Positions 34,131-42,485 of a DNA stretch of 64,000 nucleotides are shown piece by piece. Position 1 is the first letter of the stretch. Each line of letters opens with the position of its first letter. The position numbers and the translations under genes were made by a program. The DNA is from Streptomyces sp. SirexAA-E (lineage in GTDB: Bacteria > Actinomycetota > Actinomycetes > Streptomycetales > Streptomycetaceae), in NCBI RefSeq assembly GCF_000177195.2, contig NC_015953.1:6944001-7008000 (forward strand), written 5' to 3'. The notes beneath the pieces are model-generated. The model had not been told where the DNA came from, did not search any database, and saw only the letters and a list, made by a program, of their open reading frames with translations.

Positions 34131-35021
34131 TCAGCCCTTCGCGCCACCGTGCGCGTCGAAGTCGGCACGTCCGCCCGCGCCCAGCAGCCCCGTCGCCTCG
34201 AACGCCGCCTTCTTCTTCAGCCTCGGCAGCTCCCGCTCGGAGAGCATCGTGACCACTGGTGGCATGGCGGCCCTGACCAACTGCGTGGCACGGAGCCAGG
34301 CGGGCGCGTACACGGCGGCGCTGCGGTGCTCGACCGCCCGCACCATGCGCGCCGCCACCACCTCCACGGGATAGACCTTGCGCGCGGGCCGGGGCATGTG
34401 GCCCCGCAGTTCCCGCAGCACGGGATGCTGGTCGGCGTCACGGATCATGTCGGTGTCGGTCCAGTTCAGGTAGGCGATGCCCACCCCTACGCCCTCGTGG
34501 GCGAGTTCGGCGCGCAGCGCGTGCGCGAACGACTCGACGCCCGCCTTCGAGGCGCAGTAGGCGCTCATCATGGGTGCGGCACCGATGGACGCCAGGGACG
34601 CGATCTGCAGGTAGTAGCCGTGCGTCGCCCGCAGATGGGGCAGGAAGGCACGCGCGCTGATCGCGCTGCCGATCAGGTTCACCTCGATGACACGCCGCCA
34701 GCTCACCGGATCGGACTCGGCGAAGGGGCCGCCCTCCGCCACGCCCGCGTTCGCGACGAGGACCGACGCCGGACCGAAACGGGCCCGCACCTCGTCGGCC
34801 ACCCGCGCCATGCGCGCCTCGTCGGTGATATCGGCCTCCCAGCAGCCCGCCGGACCCGGGATGGAGTCCCGCACCTCGGCCAGCGTGGACTCCTCGCGCC
34901 CGAGCAGCGCCACCGTGGCGCCCCGGCGTGCGAGGTCCCGCGCCATCGCCGCACCCAGACCGCGTGCCGCGCCGGTCACCACGGCGACGCGGCCCCGCAG
35001 CGGATCAGTTGTACCCGCCAT
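34131..35021 (-). CDS. Short-chain dehydrogenase/reductase
   Basis: A 296-residue classical SDR: cofactor motif TGAARGLG, NAGVA, and catalytic IASLASIGAAPMMSAYCASK with the YxxxK pair intact. A C-terminal extension of about 50 residues (RATQLVRAAMPPVVTMLSER) is typical of a subgroup common in Streptomyces and mycobacteria. A strong AGGAGGT site precedes the ATG. It stands alone; 158 bases before its stop and 173 bases after its start contain no gene. Substrate unknown. Confidence 0.85.
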   Translation of the reverse strand: MAGTTDPLRGRVAVVTGAARGLGAAMARDLARRGATVALLGREESTLAEVRDSIPGPAGCWEADITDEARMARVADEVRARFGPASVLVANAGVAEGGPFAESDPVSWRRVIEVNLIGSAISARAFLPHLRATHGYYLQIASLASIGAAPMMSAYCASKAGVESFAHALRAELAHEGVGVGIAYLNWTDTDMIRDADQHPVLRELRGHMPRPARKVYPVEVVAARMVRAVEHRSAAVYAPAWLRATQLVRAAMPPVVTMLSERELPRLKKKAAFEATGLLGAGGRADFDAHGGAKG

Positions 35022-35194
35022 GTGTACCTCCTGAAGGATCTGCCCCCCGGCGGCGCCGCACGCCGACGGCCGGCGGGCGGTGTTCCCACCTAAGCACCCG
35101 CGCCCCTCCGCCGTCGGGCGGAGAGGCGCACACGGGGGGCGGCTCCCGTTCGCTCCGGGGGCCTCGCCCGCACGTGCGCGGGCGGCCCCGACGA

Positions 35195-35842
35195 TCAGGC
35201 AGCGGTGGCGACGGCGACGCCGATGGCGATGAACAGCCAGCCGGTGGTCAGTTCCCAGCGGCGACGCACGGCGGGCCGCGCGAGGAGGGCCCGCAGTCGG
35301 GCGGCGACGCCGACCACGGCGAACCAGTAGGCGACCCCGATCAGGACGTCGAGGGTGCCGAGGAAGAAGATCCCCCGGGTCATCGAACCGCCGCCGTCGA
35401 CGAACTGCGGCAGGACGCCGAGGAAGAACAGCGCCGCCTTGGGGTTGAGCACATTGGTCAGGAAGCCCTGGGCGAAGCCGGTGCGCGGACCTCTCTCACG
35501 GTTGCCGCCGGATCCGGCCTCCTCGTGCGCTGTGGCCCCGTCCGCCCTCTCGGCAGTCCGCCGCCGGGCGGTGAGGACCGCACGGACACCGAGGTACACG
35601 AGGTAGGCCGCCCCGCAGTACGCGACCGCGTCGTAGACGGCGGGGGAGCGGGCGGCGACGAAGGACAGCCCGAGTGCGGCGGCCAGCATGTGCACGCACA
35701 GGCCGCTCTGCGCGCCCAGCGCCGCCGCGCGCCCATTCGAGGGGTGCTCGGCGGCCGATCTCACGACGAGGAGGAAATCCGGGCCGGGGACCAGGTAGGC
35801 CACGAGCACCACACCGAGGAATCCCACGAGATCGACCGACAT
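35195..35842 (-). CDS. LysE/RhtB-family amino-acid exporter
   Basis: A 215-residue membrane protein. The family signature LVAYLVPGPDFLLVVRSAAEH is near the N-terminus, then GAQSGLCVHMLAAALGLS and the internal GFAQGFLTNVLNPKAALFFL motif. About six hydrophobic segments are visible. The start at 35842 places the first helix directly at the N-terminus; an in-frame ATG 54 bases upstream would add a polar tail. Exports amino acids or related small molecules; specificity unknown. Eighty bases separate it from the P450 gene upstream. Confidence 0.85.
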   Translation of the reverse strand: MSVDLVGFLGVVLVAYLVPGPDFLLVVRSAAEHPSNGRAAALGAQSGLCVHMLAAALGLSFVAARSPAVYDAVAYCGAAYLVYLGVRAVLTARRRTAERADGATAHEEAGSGGNRERGPRTGFAQGFLTNVLNPKAALFFLGVLPQFVDGGGSMTRGIFFLGTLDVLIGVAYWFAVVGVAARLRALLARPAVRRRWELTTGWLFIAIGVAVATAA

Positions 35843-35921
35843 CTCACCGCCTCCGTCCCCCCGCTCGTCGGTCTGACGGGGCGTCGTCCGGGCCACGCGT
35901 GGCCTGCCGCTGGGCCTGCTG

Positions 35922-37148
35922 TCAGGCCTGGACGCCGCTCATCACGAAACCGCTACGGGGCCGGGTCGGCACGCGCCGCAGCGGAATGCGCAGGTCCTGC
36001 TCGGGAACGTCGTACTCCAGCCGGGCCAGCTTCGGGCCCAGGGCGCACAGGAGAGCCAGCGTGATGTCCTCCCCGGGGCACCGGTGGCCGGACTCGGCCT
36101 CGCCCCCGCCTTGCGGAATCAGCTCGTCCCGGCCGGGCTCGCGGCCGACGAACCGCTCGGGCGAGAAGACGTACGGGGCCTCCCACAGCTCCGGGTCGTG
36201 GTTCTGGCCGTAGACGTCGAGCAGCACCATGGTCCCGGCAGGGATCTCCTCGCCCTGCCACCGCAGATCCGCGGAGGCCAGGCCGCCGAGGAACGGTGCG
36301 AAGGGATAGAACCGGCGGACCTCCTGGGCGAACGCGAGCGCGTAGGAGGCGTCACCCGCGGCCAGCCGTTCACGGACGGACGGCCACCGGTGCATCGCGT
36401 GGGCGCCGAAGGTGAGGAACCAGGACACGGCCACGGTCGGCCGGATGACGTTGAGGAGCTCGACGGCGGCCGTACGGACGTGAAGGAGGGCGCCGTCGTC
36501 GTCCCGGTGGGAGGCCACGCTTGTCAGAACCGAGCCGTCGGGCACGCCCTCAAGAGCTTCCGGCGACCGGTATGTGCTGATCAGCCGACCCAGACGGTCC
36601 TCCTGGCGGTCGCGGGCCCGGCGGGCGCGCCAGTGCCGGGGTCCCGCGGTGGCGAAGCCGTCCACCATCGCCACGAGGTCCTCCGCCAAGGCGTCGTCCC
36701 GCCCGATCTCACCGGGTAGGCCCGCCCAGGAACAGACGGCCCGGGTCAGCACCTTGCTCATCTCGTCGAAGAGCACGACCTCCTCCCGGCCCGCCCACTC
36801 GGACCGCGCACCCTCCCACTCCTCCTCGGCGTGGCGGGCCAGCGAGGCGACCCGGCCACGGTCCTTGAGCAGGGAGACGAACAGTGCCTTGCGCGCCCGG
36901 TGCTGCTCGCCGTCGAGGGTGTGGACCGCCCCGCGGCCGAACAAGGTGTCGATGACCGGCTCCGGCAAGGCCGACCGACGAAGCACATGAGCTTCGTCGT
37001 AGAAGAAGGAGACCGCTTCCGGTCCGTGCAGGACGATCGCCGGCTTGCCCAGGAGGCGGGTCCGGACCGGGGCGAAGCCGCTCCTGCGCCGCCGGTCGGG
37101 AAGCCAGGCGTATCCCTTGGTCAGCAGGGCGAGCGAACTGTCGCGCAT
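35922..37148 (-). CDS. CYP152-family fatty-acid peroxygenase P450
   Basis: A 408-residue P450 of the peroxide-using CYP152 family (P450-SPalpha, BSbeta, OleT). Diagnostic features: the haem loop GHRCPGEDITL, and an I-helix reading LLNVIRPTVAVSWFLTF, where Arg236-Pro237 replaces the usual acid-alcohol pair and binds the fatty-acid carboxylate. ExxR is present (EVRRF). At the position equivalent to OleT His85 the protein has His76 (GRGAVHTLDG), as in the decarboxylating OleT rather than the Gln of the hydroxylases. The start at 37148 follows GGAGG. Product could be hydroxy fatty acids or terminal alkenes. Confidence 0.88.
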   Translation of the reverse strand: MRDSSLALLTKGYAWLPDRRRRSGFAPVRTRLLGKPAIVLHGPEAVSFFYDEAHVLRRSALPEPVIDTLFGRGAVHTLDGEQHRARKALFVSLLKDRGRVASLARHAEEEWEGARSEWAGREEVVLFDEMSKVLTRAVCSWAGLPGEIGRDDALAEDLVAMVDGFATAGPRHWRARRARDRQEDRLGRLISTYRSPEALEGVPDGSVLTSVASHRDDDGALLHVRTAAVELLNVIRPTVAVSWFLTFGAHAMHRWPSVRERLAAGDASYALAFAQEVRRFYPFAPFLGGLASADLRWQGEEIPAGTMVLLDVYGQNHDPELWEAPYVFSPERFVGREPGRDELIPQGGGEAESGHRCPGEDITLALLCALGPKLARLEYDVPEQDLRIPLRRVPTRPRSGFVMSGVQA

Positions 37149-37423
37149 GGTGCCTCCGTGCCTCAGATGTCGTCCGTGTACCGATCGCGCCGCACACTGC
37201 GGGCGCGTCACGGCGGGTGCCCTCGGCCCCGGAGGCGAAACTCGGGCGGCCGGCCCCACACGTCGGACCGGTGCCGTACACGGTGGGGAGCAGGTCCATC
37301 GTTGGCCGCTTGCCGATGGAGTGCGCATCATGGTTCGTGACCGGTCTCGCCGACGCGGACCAGCCGGATCCTCGTGCCGGGCGGGGGTGATCCGTGGGAA
37401 GCCGGGCAGGTGGGTGGCCGAGC

Positions 37424-37615
37424 ACGTCCGTCCCGTGCCGGGCCCCACCGAGGCCGACTTCTCCCACCGCGCCGACATGGACGACACCCGTATCGGACAG
37501 CAGGACAAGGACGACCCCGCCCGGGTCGCGCGACAGGCCCTGGACCCCTTTTCGCGGGCAAGGACAAGATCGTCACCGGGTCCGCCGAGACCAAGGCGGC
37601 GCGTCTGGACGGGGG
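37424..37615 (+). pseudogene. Remnant of the C-terminal part of an SDR gene
   Basis: In one frame PGPTEADFSHRADMDDTRIG, QQDKDDPARVARQALDP can be read, and in the next frame LFAGKDKIVTGSAETKAA, which together match the C-terminal third of a common SDR group. The break near 37548 is explained exactly by loss of one G (gacgcccttttc to gacccctttt). No N-terminal half with a TGxxxGxG motif is found upstream, so the gene is truncated as well as frameshifted. It lies in the 508-base gap between the CYP152 gene and the small membrane protein gene; no other gene is seen there. Confidence 0.65.
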
Positions 37616-37656
37616 TACTCCGGTAGGCCCCGTATTGATCGGGTACGTGCACCTGT

Positions 37657-37878
37657 ATGAGCACAGGCAATCCCGACCCCGACCCGCGCAACACACCCGG
37701 TCTCGAGCCCGGTGGAGGCGTCCCCCCGGGCGAGACGCCGCCGGCCGAGGGAAGCACCTCGGAGGCGGGGCCCCGGCACGCGTCCCCCGGTGGGTGGAGC
37801 AAGGGGCCGCTGACCGCCATCCTCGTGGTCGTCGTCCTGGTGGCCGCCTTCTTCCTCGCCTACGCCCTGCTCCTCTGA
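37657..37878 (+). CDS. Small single-helix membrane protein (DUF6480-like)
   Basis: A 73-residue protein. The N-terminal 45 residues are rich in Pro, Gly and acidic residues (NPDPDPRNTPGLEPGGGVPP), and one hydrophobic helix ends the protein (LTAILVVVVLVAAFFLAYAL). This layout matches the conserved Streptomyces DUF6480 small proteins, of unknown function. Orientation should be C-terminus in or at the membrane. Confidence 0.75.
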   Translation: MSTGNPDPDPRNTPGLEPGGGVPPGETPPAEGSTSEAGPRHASPGGWSKGPLTAILVVVVLVAAFFLAYALLL

Positions 37879-37972
37879 GCCCCTCGGCGGGGCACGCCCC
37901 CGCCCGGCCGCCGGAGAGGGCGGACAGGCGGACACGCCGACCGGGGGCGGGCGGTCAGCCGCGTGGCGAGAG

Positions 37973-37992
37973 ATTTCGAAATATCGCGATAT
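37973..37992. promoter_or_regulatory. Overlapping AT-rich palindromes before ADH gene
   Basis: Two perfect palindromes overlap: atttcgaaat (37973-37982) and atatcgcgatat (37981-37992). They stand out in GC-rich surroundings and lie 22 bases before the ADH start; just after them CTCCT and AGGAG flank a 4-base gap, so the ribosome-binding site could also pair in a small hairpin. An operator is likely; the regulator is unknown. Confidence 0.45.
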
Positions 37993-38014
37993 ACCTCCTG
38001 AAAGGAGTCGGATC

Positions 38015-39199
38015 ATGCGCGCACTGACCTGGCAAGGCAAGAGGGACGTCCGGGTGGAGACCGTTCCCGATCCCCGGATCGAAGACCCGACGGACATCAT
38101 CGTCAGGATCACCTCCACCGGGATCTGCGGCTCGGACCTCCACCTGTACGAGGTCCTCGGCCCCTACCTCGACCCGGGGGACATCCTCGGCCACGAGCCC
38201 ATGGGCATCGTGGAGGAGGTCGGCCCCGAGGTGACGGCCCTCGCCCCCGGGGACCGCGTGGTCATCCCCTTCAACGTCTCGTGCGGGCACTGCTACATGT
38301 GCGACCGGGGCCTGCAGTCCCAGTGCGAGACCACACAGGTCCGCGCACGCGGCACCGGGGCCTCTCTCTTCGGCTACACCAAGCTCTACGGCCAAGTGCC
38401 CGGCGGACAGGCGGAGCTGCTGCGGGTCCCGTTCGGGAACAGCCTTCCGATCAAGGTTCCGCACGGACCGGCCGACGACCGTTTCGTCTACCTGTCGGAC
38501 GTACTGCCCACCGCCTGGCAGGCCGTGGAGTACGCGGCGATCCCGCCCGGCGGCACGGTGACCGTCCTCGGTCTCGGCCCGATCGGTGCGATGGCCGCCC
38601 GGATCGCCCGGCACCGGGGCGCCGGTCTGGTGGTGGGCGTCGACCTCGTGCCCGAGCGCCTGACCCGCGCCGCCGCGCACGGAGCGAAGTGCCTCGATCT
38701 CCGTCGGCACGGCAAGGACATCGGCGACGCCATCCGCGATCTGACGGACGGACGGGGCACCGACGCGGTCATCGACGCGGTGGGCATGGAGGCGCACGGC
38801 GCCCCCGTCGCCAAGGCCGCGCACGGCGCGGTGGGGCTGCTGCCCGACGCCCTCGGGGAACGCCTCATGGAGACCATGGGCGTCGACCGGCTGGCGGCAC
38901 TCCGGGCGGCGATCGACGTGGTGCGCCGGGGTGGCACGATCTCGGTGTCCGGCGTCTACGGGGGAGCGGCCGACCCGCTGCCGATGCTGACCATGTTCGA
39001 CAAGCAGATCCAGCTCCGGATGGGCCAGGCCAACGTCTGGCGGTGGGTCGAGGACATCCTGCCGCTGCTCACCGACGAGGACCCGCTGGGCGTCGACGAC
39101 TTCGCCACGCACCGGCTGCCGCTCGAAGAAGGCCCCCAGGCGTACAAGACCTTCCAGGACAAGCAGGACGGGATGATCAAGACCCTGCTGGTGCCCTGA
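38015..39199 (+). CDS. Zinc-dependent dehydrogenase (formaldehyde-dehydrogenase-like)
   Basis: A 394-residue zinc-type medium-chain dehydrogenase, longer than the 345-residue class. Catalytic zinc ligands Cys38 (GICGSDLH) and His60-Glu61 (GHEPMG); a complete structural zinc loop in SCGHCYMCDRGLQSQC. The cofactor motif VLGLGPIGAMAARIARHRGA follows, and an insert of about 45 residues after AVGMEAHG is typical of glutathione-independent formaldehyde-dehydrogenase-like enzymes. Strong AAAGGAG ribosome site. Substrate is unproven. Confidence 0.86.
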   Translation: MRALTWQGKRDVRVETVPDPRIEDPTDIIVRITSTGICGSDLHLYEVLGPYLDPGDILGHEPMGIVEEVGPEVTALAPGDRVVIPFNVSCGHCYMCDRGLQSQCETTQVRARGTGASLFGYTKLYGQVPGGQAELLRVPFGNSLPIKVPHGPADDRFVYLSDVLPTAWQAVEYAAIPPGGTVTVLGLGPIGAMAARIARHRGAGLVVGVDLVPERLTRAAAHGAKCLDLRRHGKDIGDAIRDLTDGRGTDAVIDAVGMEAHGAPVAKAAHGAVGLLPDALGERLMETMGVDRLAALRAAIDVVRRGGTISVSGVYGGAADPLPMLTMFDKQIQLRMGQANVWRWVEDILPLLTDEDPLGVDDFATHRLPLEEGPQAYKTFQDKQDGMIKTLLVP

Positions 39200-39262
39200 G
39201 CGCCGAGGAAGGTCCCGCTGCCGTGATCGCCCCGTGCCGGGTGGTCACGGCAGCACTTTCGG

Positions 39263-39652
39263 TCAGCCCTCCCCGGACGGTCGGCCCTCCCCGGACGTAC
39301 GCCGCGCCAGGCGCTCGCGCAGTCCGACCAGCCTGTCGATCTCCGCGTCGAGGGCCGCGAGTCTGCGCCGGACGATCCCGGACGAGGACGCGCCCGAGGC
39401 GTCGGACCCGCACCGCGGCGGCGGGTCCTGGGTGAGCAGATGCAGACGGTCGGCGCAGCCGCGCAGGTCCTCGACGGTGAACCCGAGAGCCAGCAGCTCG
39501 CGGATGACACGGACTCGTGCCAACTCCTCCGGTCCGTAAGCACGCTGACCGGAGGCGGTACGGGCCGGCGGGGGCAGCAACCCGCGCTCCTCGTAGAACC
39601 GCAGCGCCCTGGGCGTCGTGCCGACCGCCGCCGCCGCGTCACCGATCCGCAT
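39263..39652 (-). CDS. MerR-family regulator
   Basis: A 129-residue regulator with the winged helix MRIGDAAAAVGTTPRALRFY, EERGLLPPPARTASGQRAYG, then a dimerisation coiled coil and a C-terminal part with Cys and an HLLTQDPPPRC segment. The start at 39652 is the family's typical N-terminus; the frame continues upstream into the inserted repeat element but that stretch does not look like protein. It follows the MDR gene (40914-39889) in the same direction with the 181-bp element in between, and may originally have been cotranscribed with it. Confidence 0.85.
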   Translation of the reverse strand: MRIGDAAAAVGTTPRALRFYEERGLLPPPARTASGQRAYGPEELARVRVIRELLALGFTVEDLRGCADRLHLLTQDPPPRCGSDASGASSSGIVRRRLAALDAEIDRLVGLRERLARRTSGEGRPSGEG

Positions 39653-39711
39653 CCTGAACCGCTCCCCGCCCTCTGTCCGCCCGAAGCCGCGTGGCGGGTC
39701 GTCGGGCCGTC

Positions 39712-39892
39712 CTAGGGCTTGTTTCGAAAGTCCCGCCTGTCCGGCGACGCCTGGCACGCACCCTCGCGGCGTTGTCGGGATCACCCCGATACATCCAGTA
39801 TCGGGGCGACCCTCCGCCTTGCGATCGCACGCACCAGACGCCGCCGGCCCCGCCCTCCGGGCGGACGGCGCTACTTTCGAAACAAGCCCTAG
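39712..39892. mobile_element. 181-bp MITE-like element with perfect 19-bp inverted ends
   Basis: The ends ctagggcttgtttcgaaag (39712-39730) and its exact complement (39874-39892) are perfect 19-bp inverted repeats. Inside there is no open frame of interest, but a 9-bp perfect hairpin (ccccgatac, 39784-39792, with 39798-39806) around atcca. The outermost CTAG may be a 4-bp target-site duplication, leaving 15-bp repeats. Such short non-coding elements move with a transposase supplied elsewhere. The right end overlaps the stop codon (TAG) of the MDR gene. A partial relative is at 28520-28565. Confidence 0.8.
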
Positions 39893-40914
39893 AGCTCCAC
39901 GACGACCGCCCCGAAATGTCTGCCCTCGATCATGTCCCGCAACGCCCCCGGTGCGCGGTCGATGCCCGAGATCCGTGTGTGCGGGAAGGAGATCTCACCG
40001 GAGCGCAGCCACGCGCCGAAGCGACCGGTCCACTCCCCGTCCACGTCGGGGTGGTCCGCGCCGCTGTACCCGCGCAGCGAGACGCCCTTGAGGACGACGC
40101 GGAAGGCGTCGATCTCCACCGGTGCTCCGCCGTCGGTCCGTTCCGCCGACATCTGCCCCGACAGGGTTCCGACCAGGGCGAACCGCGCGCCCTGCCGTGC
40201 CGCGCCGAGCGCCGCGACCAGTTGCTCCCCGGCGACGGTGTCCACCAGGACGTCGATGCCCTCGGGGGCCGCCTGTGCCAGCTGGTCCGCGACGGGCCCG
40301 GCTCCTCGCAGGACGACCGCGTCGTAGCCGAGTTCGGCGACCAGCCGTCCGGCCTTCTCCGGTGAGCCGGTACTGCCGATCACCCTCGTCGCGCCCAGCA
40401 GCCGGGCGATCTGCCCGGCCAGGGAACCCACGGCCCCCGCTGCCCCGGTGACGAAGACGGTGTCCCCGGGACGGACTTCGGCGAGGCGGGTCAGCGCTCC
40501 GTAGGCTGCCGACCCCGGGGACAGGTGGGCGACCGGGTCGGGGAGGGTGTCGTCCGCGCGGGCACACCCGGCGGCGGGCACCAGGGCGTACTCCCGCCAG
40601 CCGAGCAGGTGGACGACGGTGTCACCGGTGCGCAGCGGGCTGCCGGCCGGTGCGGTCACGACCTCGCCGACGGCAGGACCGAACAGCGTATCCCCCTCGC
40701 GCAGTGGCGGCAGCGGCAGGCCGTCGGCCTCTTTGCCGACCAATGTGCGCAGACCGGGGAAGACCAGGAAGTACCGGTTCCTGACGAGAACCTGGTCCGG
40801 ACCGGGCTCGGGCAGCGGCGTCTCGACGACGGCGAAGTGTTCGGACGAGGGCAGTCCCTCGGGGACGGCGGCGAGCCGGACCTCACGGGCGGTGCGGGGC
40901 GGTGCTGCGGTCAT
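39889..40914 (-). CDS. NADP-dependent medium-chain reductase (curcumin/PTGR type)
   Basis: A 341-residue zinc-free reductase: RNRYFLVFPGLRTLV, cofactor motif GAAGAVGSLAGQIARLLGAT, VDTVAGEQLVAALGAARQGA, and the C-terminal GALRDMIEGRHFGAVVV. Same family as ftdE but a different branch. GAGGAGG precedes the ATG at 40914. Its last codon and TAG stop coincide with the right end of the inserted repeat element, so the element either inserted into a CTAG formed by the native stop or supplied the stop. Confidence 0.85.
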   Translation of the reverse strand: MTAAPPRTAREVRLAAVPEGLPSSEHFAVVETPLPEPGPDQVLVRNRYFLVFPGLRTLVGKEADGLPLPPLREGDTLFGPAVGEVVTAPAGSPLRTGDTVVHLLGWREYALVPAAGCARADDTLPDPVAHLSPGSAAYGALTRLAEVRPGDTVFVTGAAGAVGSLAGQIARLLGATRVIGSTGSPEKAGRLVAELGYDAVVLRGAGPVADQLAQAAPEGIDVLVDTVAGEQLVAALGAARQGARFALVGTLSGQMSAERTDGGAPVEIDAFRVVLKGVSLRGYSGADHPDVDGEWTGRFGAWLRSGEISFPHTRISGIDRAPGALRDMIEGRHFGAVVVEL

Positions 40915-41092
40915 GGTCGGCCTCCTCGGCACGTACGGGGGCAGCGTCCCGGCGTGCCTCGGCCGCCGGGTGCGGTGACGCTAACCCCTGACGCGCACGT
41001 CAGGGTCAAGCCGGAACCCCGGCGTGGTCTTCCTGACCGGACGGGCCGAGACGGCCGGAGAAGAACCGTCGGCGGCACCGGCGAGTCCCACC

Positions 41093-41251
41093 TCAGGCGA
41101 GTGCGCCCTGTTCCCCTTCGCCCTGTTTCCCTTCCCTCAGCGACGTCCGGCGCCGTATCGCCACCAGGGCCGCCGCTGTCAGCAGGAGCGGTGTGAAGGC
41201 CCAGGGTGACCCAGCGTGGGAAGCGTCACGACGGGCGGATTCTCGACCCAC
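41093..41251 (-). CDS. Possible 52-residue membrane peptide
   Basis: A GTG-started frame 7 bases after the AraC-type regulator's stop. Its sequence has one plausible membrane helix (WAFTPLLLTAAALVAI) followed by a positive RRR stop-transfer and an acidic, Gln/Gly-rich tail (LREGKQGEGEQGALA). No ribosome site is evident. It could also be the leftover C-terminal anchor of a lost surface protein. Confidence 0.3.
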   Translation of the reverse strand: MGRESARRDASHAGSPWAFTPLLLTAAALVAIRRRTSLREGKQGEGEQGALA

Positions 41252-41258
41252 GCCGTCG

Positions 41259-42416
41259 TCAGGCCCCTGTGAGGCGGCGTCCGCGCGGGCCCTGTCCGGT
41301 TGCGGCCGCTGATTCGCGCACGGAGGCCGGACCCGAGGCGCGGAAGGTGCGCCGGTACGCGGACGGGGCGACCCCCGCCTCCGCCGCCAGGTGCCGCCGC
41401 AGTGAGGTGGCTGTGGCGAAGCCGACCTCGTGGGCGACCCGCTCCACCGACAGATCGCTGGACTCCAGCAGGTGCCGCGCCCGCCGCAGCCGCTGCTGGG
41501 TCAGCCAGCGGCCGGGGCTCAGCCCGGTCTCCTCACGGAAGCGCCGGGCGAACGTACGGGTGCTCATCGCCGCATGTGCGGCCAACTCCTCCAACAGCAG
41601 GGGCAGTTCCAGCCGCTGCAGTGCCCAGTCACGGGTCGGCCCGGTGCCTGTTCCGCCGGTCGGCGGCAGTGGCCGCTCGATGTACTGCGCCTGCCCGCCG
41701 TCCCGGTACGGCGGCACGACGCAGCGGCGGGCGACCTGGTTGGCCACCTCGCTGCCGTGGTCCTGGCGCACCAGGTGCAGGCAGACGTCCACACCGCTCG
41801 CGGCCCCGGCTGAGGTCAGCACGTCGCCGTGGTCGACGAAGAGCACTCCGGCGTCGAGCTCGACCCGGGGGAACAGTTCCTGGAAGTGGTCGGTGAGCGC
41901 CCAATGGGTGGTGGCCCGGCGCCCGTCCAGGAGACCGGCGGCGGCCAGGAGGAATGCGCCGGTGCAGATGGACACCAGACGGGCGCCGGGCCGGACACGG
42001 GAGAGGGCGGCGAGGGCCTGCGGGTCCGGGACGGCGGCCGAGGCACGGGAGATCGCGTACGGGGGGATGACCACGGTGTCCGCCTCGGCCAGTACCTCGG
42101 GGCCGTTCCCGGGGGTCACGGTCAGGTCCGAGTCGGTCCGCACGGGCTGCCCGTCCACACTCGCGGACAGCACCTCGTAGCGGCCGTCGGCGGAGCCCAG
42201 GACCCGGTGCGGAATGCCGAGTTCGAAGGGGTAGACGCCGTCGAGGGCGAGGACGACGACCTTGTGGGCACCGGGCCGCGGGTCCGGCCGCATCAGCCGG
42301 TCCAGTTCGGCAGCGCGTCCGGCGGGGTCGGGGGCCCGCGAGGGCGCGGCGGACGACGGGCGGCCGGCGGGAGTGTCGGTGTCGGCAGGGCGGTGGGCGG
42401 TAAGGTGGACAGGCAT
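41259..42416 (-). CDS. GlxA-type AraC regulator with DJ-1/PfpI domain
   Basis: A 385-residue regulator. N-terminal DJ-1/PfpI-like domain (about residues 50-220): VVVLALDGVYPFELGIPHRV, SICTGAFLLAAAGLLDGRRA with the nucleophile-elbow Cys, TTHW. C-terminal AraC helix-turn-helix pair (about 260-360): MSTRTFARRFREETGLSPGR, VAHEVGFATATSLRRHL. The first in-frame ATG (42416) is used; an alternative is the ATG at 42293. It is divergent from the MDR gene at 42486 across 69 bases that hold a perfect inverted repeat, so it probably controls that gene and itself. Confidence 0.85.
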   Translation of the reverse strand: MPVHLTAHRPADTDTPAGRPSSAAPSRAPDPAGRAAELDRLMRPDPRPGAHKVVVLALDGVYPFELGIPHRVLGSADGRYEVLSASVDGQPVRTDSDLTVTPGNGPEVLAEADTVVIPPYAISRASAAVPDPQALAALSRVRPGARLVSICTGAFLLAAAGLLDGRRATTHWALTDHFQELFPRVELDAGVLFVDHGDVLTSAGAASGVDVCLHLVRQDHGSEVANQVARRCVVPPYRDGGQAQYIERPLPPTGGTGTGPTRDWALQRLELPLLLEELAAHAAMSTRTFARRFREETGLSPGRWLTQQRLRRARHLLESSDLSVERVAHEVGFATATSLRRHLAAEAGVAPSAYRRTFRASGPASVRESAAATGQGPRGRRLTGA

Positions 42417-42450
42417 GGCAAGAATGTATCGGAAGCTGACCTTCTTGCCA
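42416..42450. promoter_or_regulatory. 9-bp perfect inverted repeat in divergent regulator/MDR promoter
   Basis: Arms tggcaagaa (42416-42424) and ttcttgcca (42442-42450) with a 17-base spacer. The left arm touches the start codon of the AraC-type gene. It is the only clear dyad in the 69-base divergent region and is the best candidate operator for that regulator. Confidence 0.5.
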
Positions 42451-42485
42451 TCGCCCCGGGGCGGACCTGCGGCGAGGATCGAGGC

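Noticed and set aside
39653..39784. Longer MerR protein starting inside the inserted element
   Set aside because: The added residues come from the element's interior and terminal repeat; MerR proteins start with the MRIGDAA-like segment at 39652.
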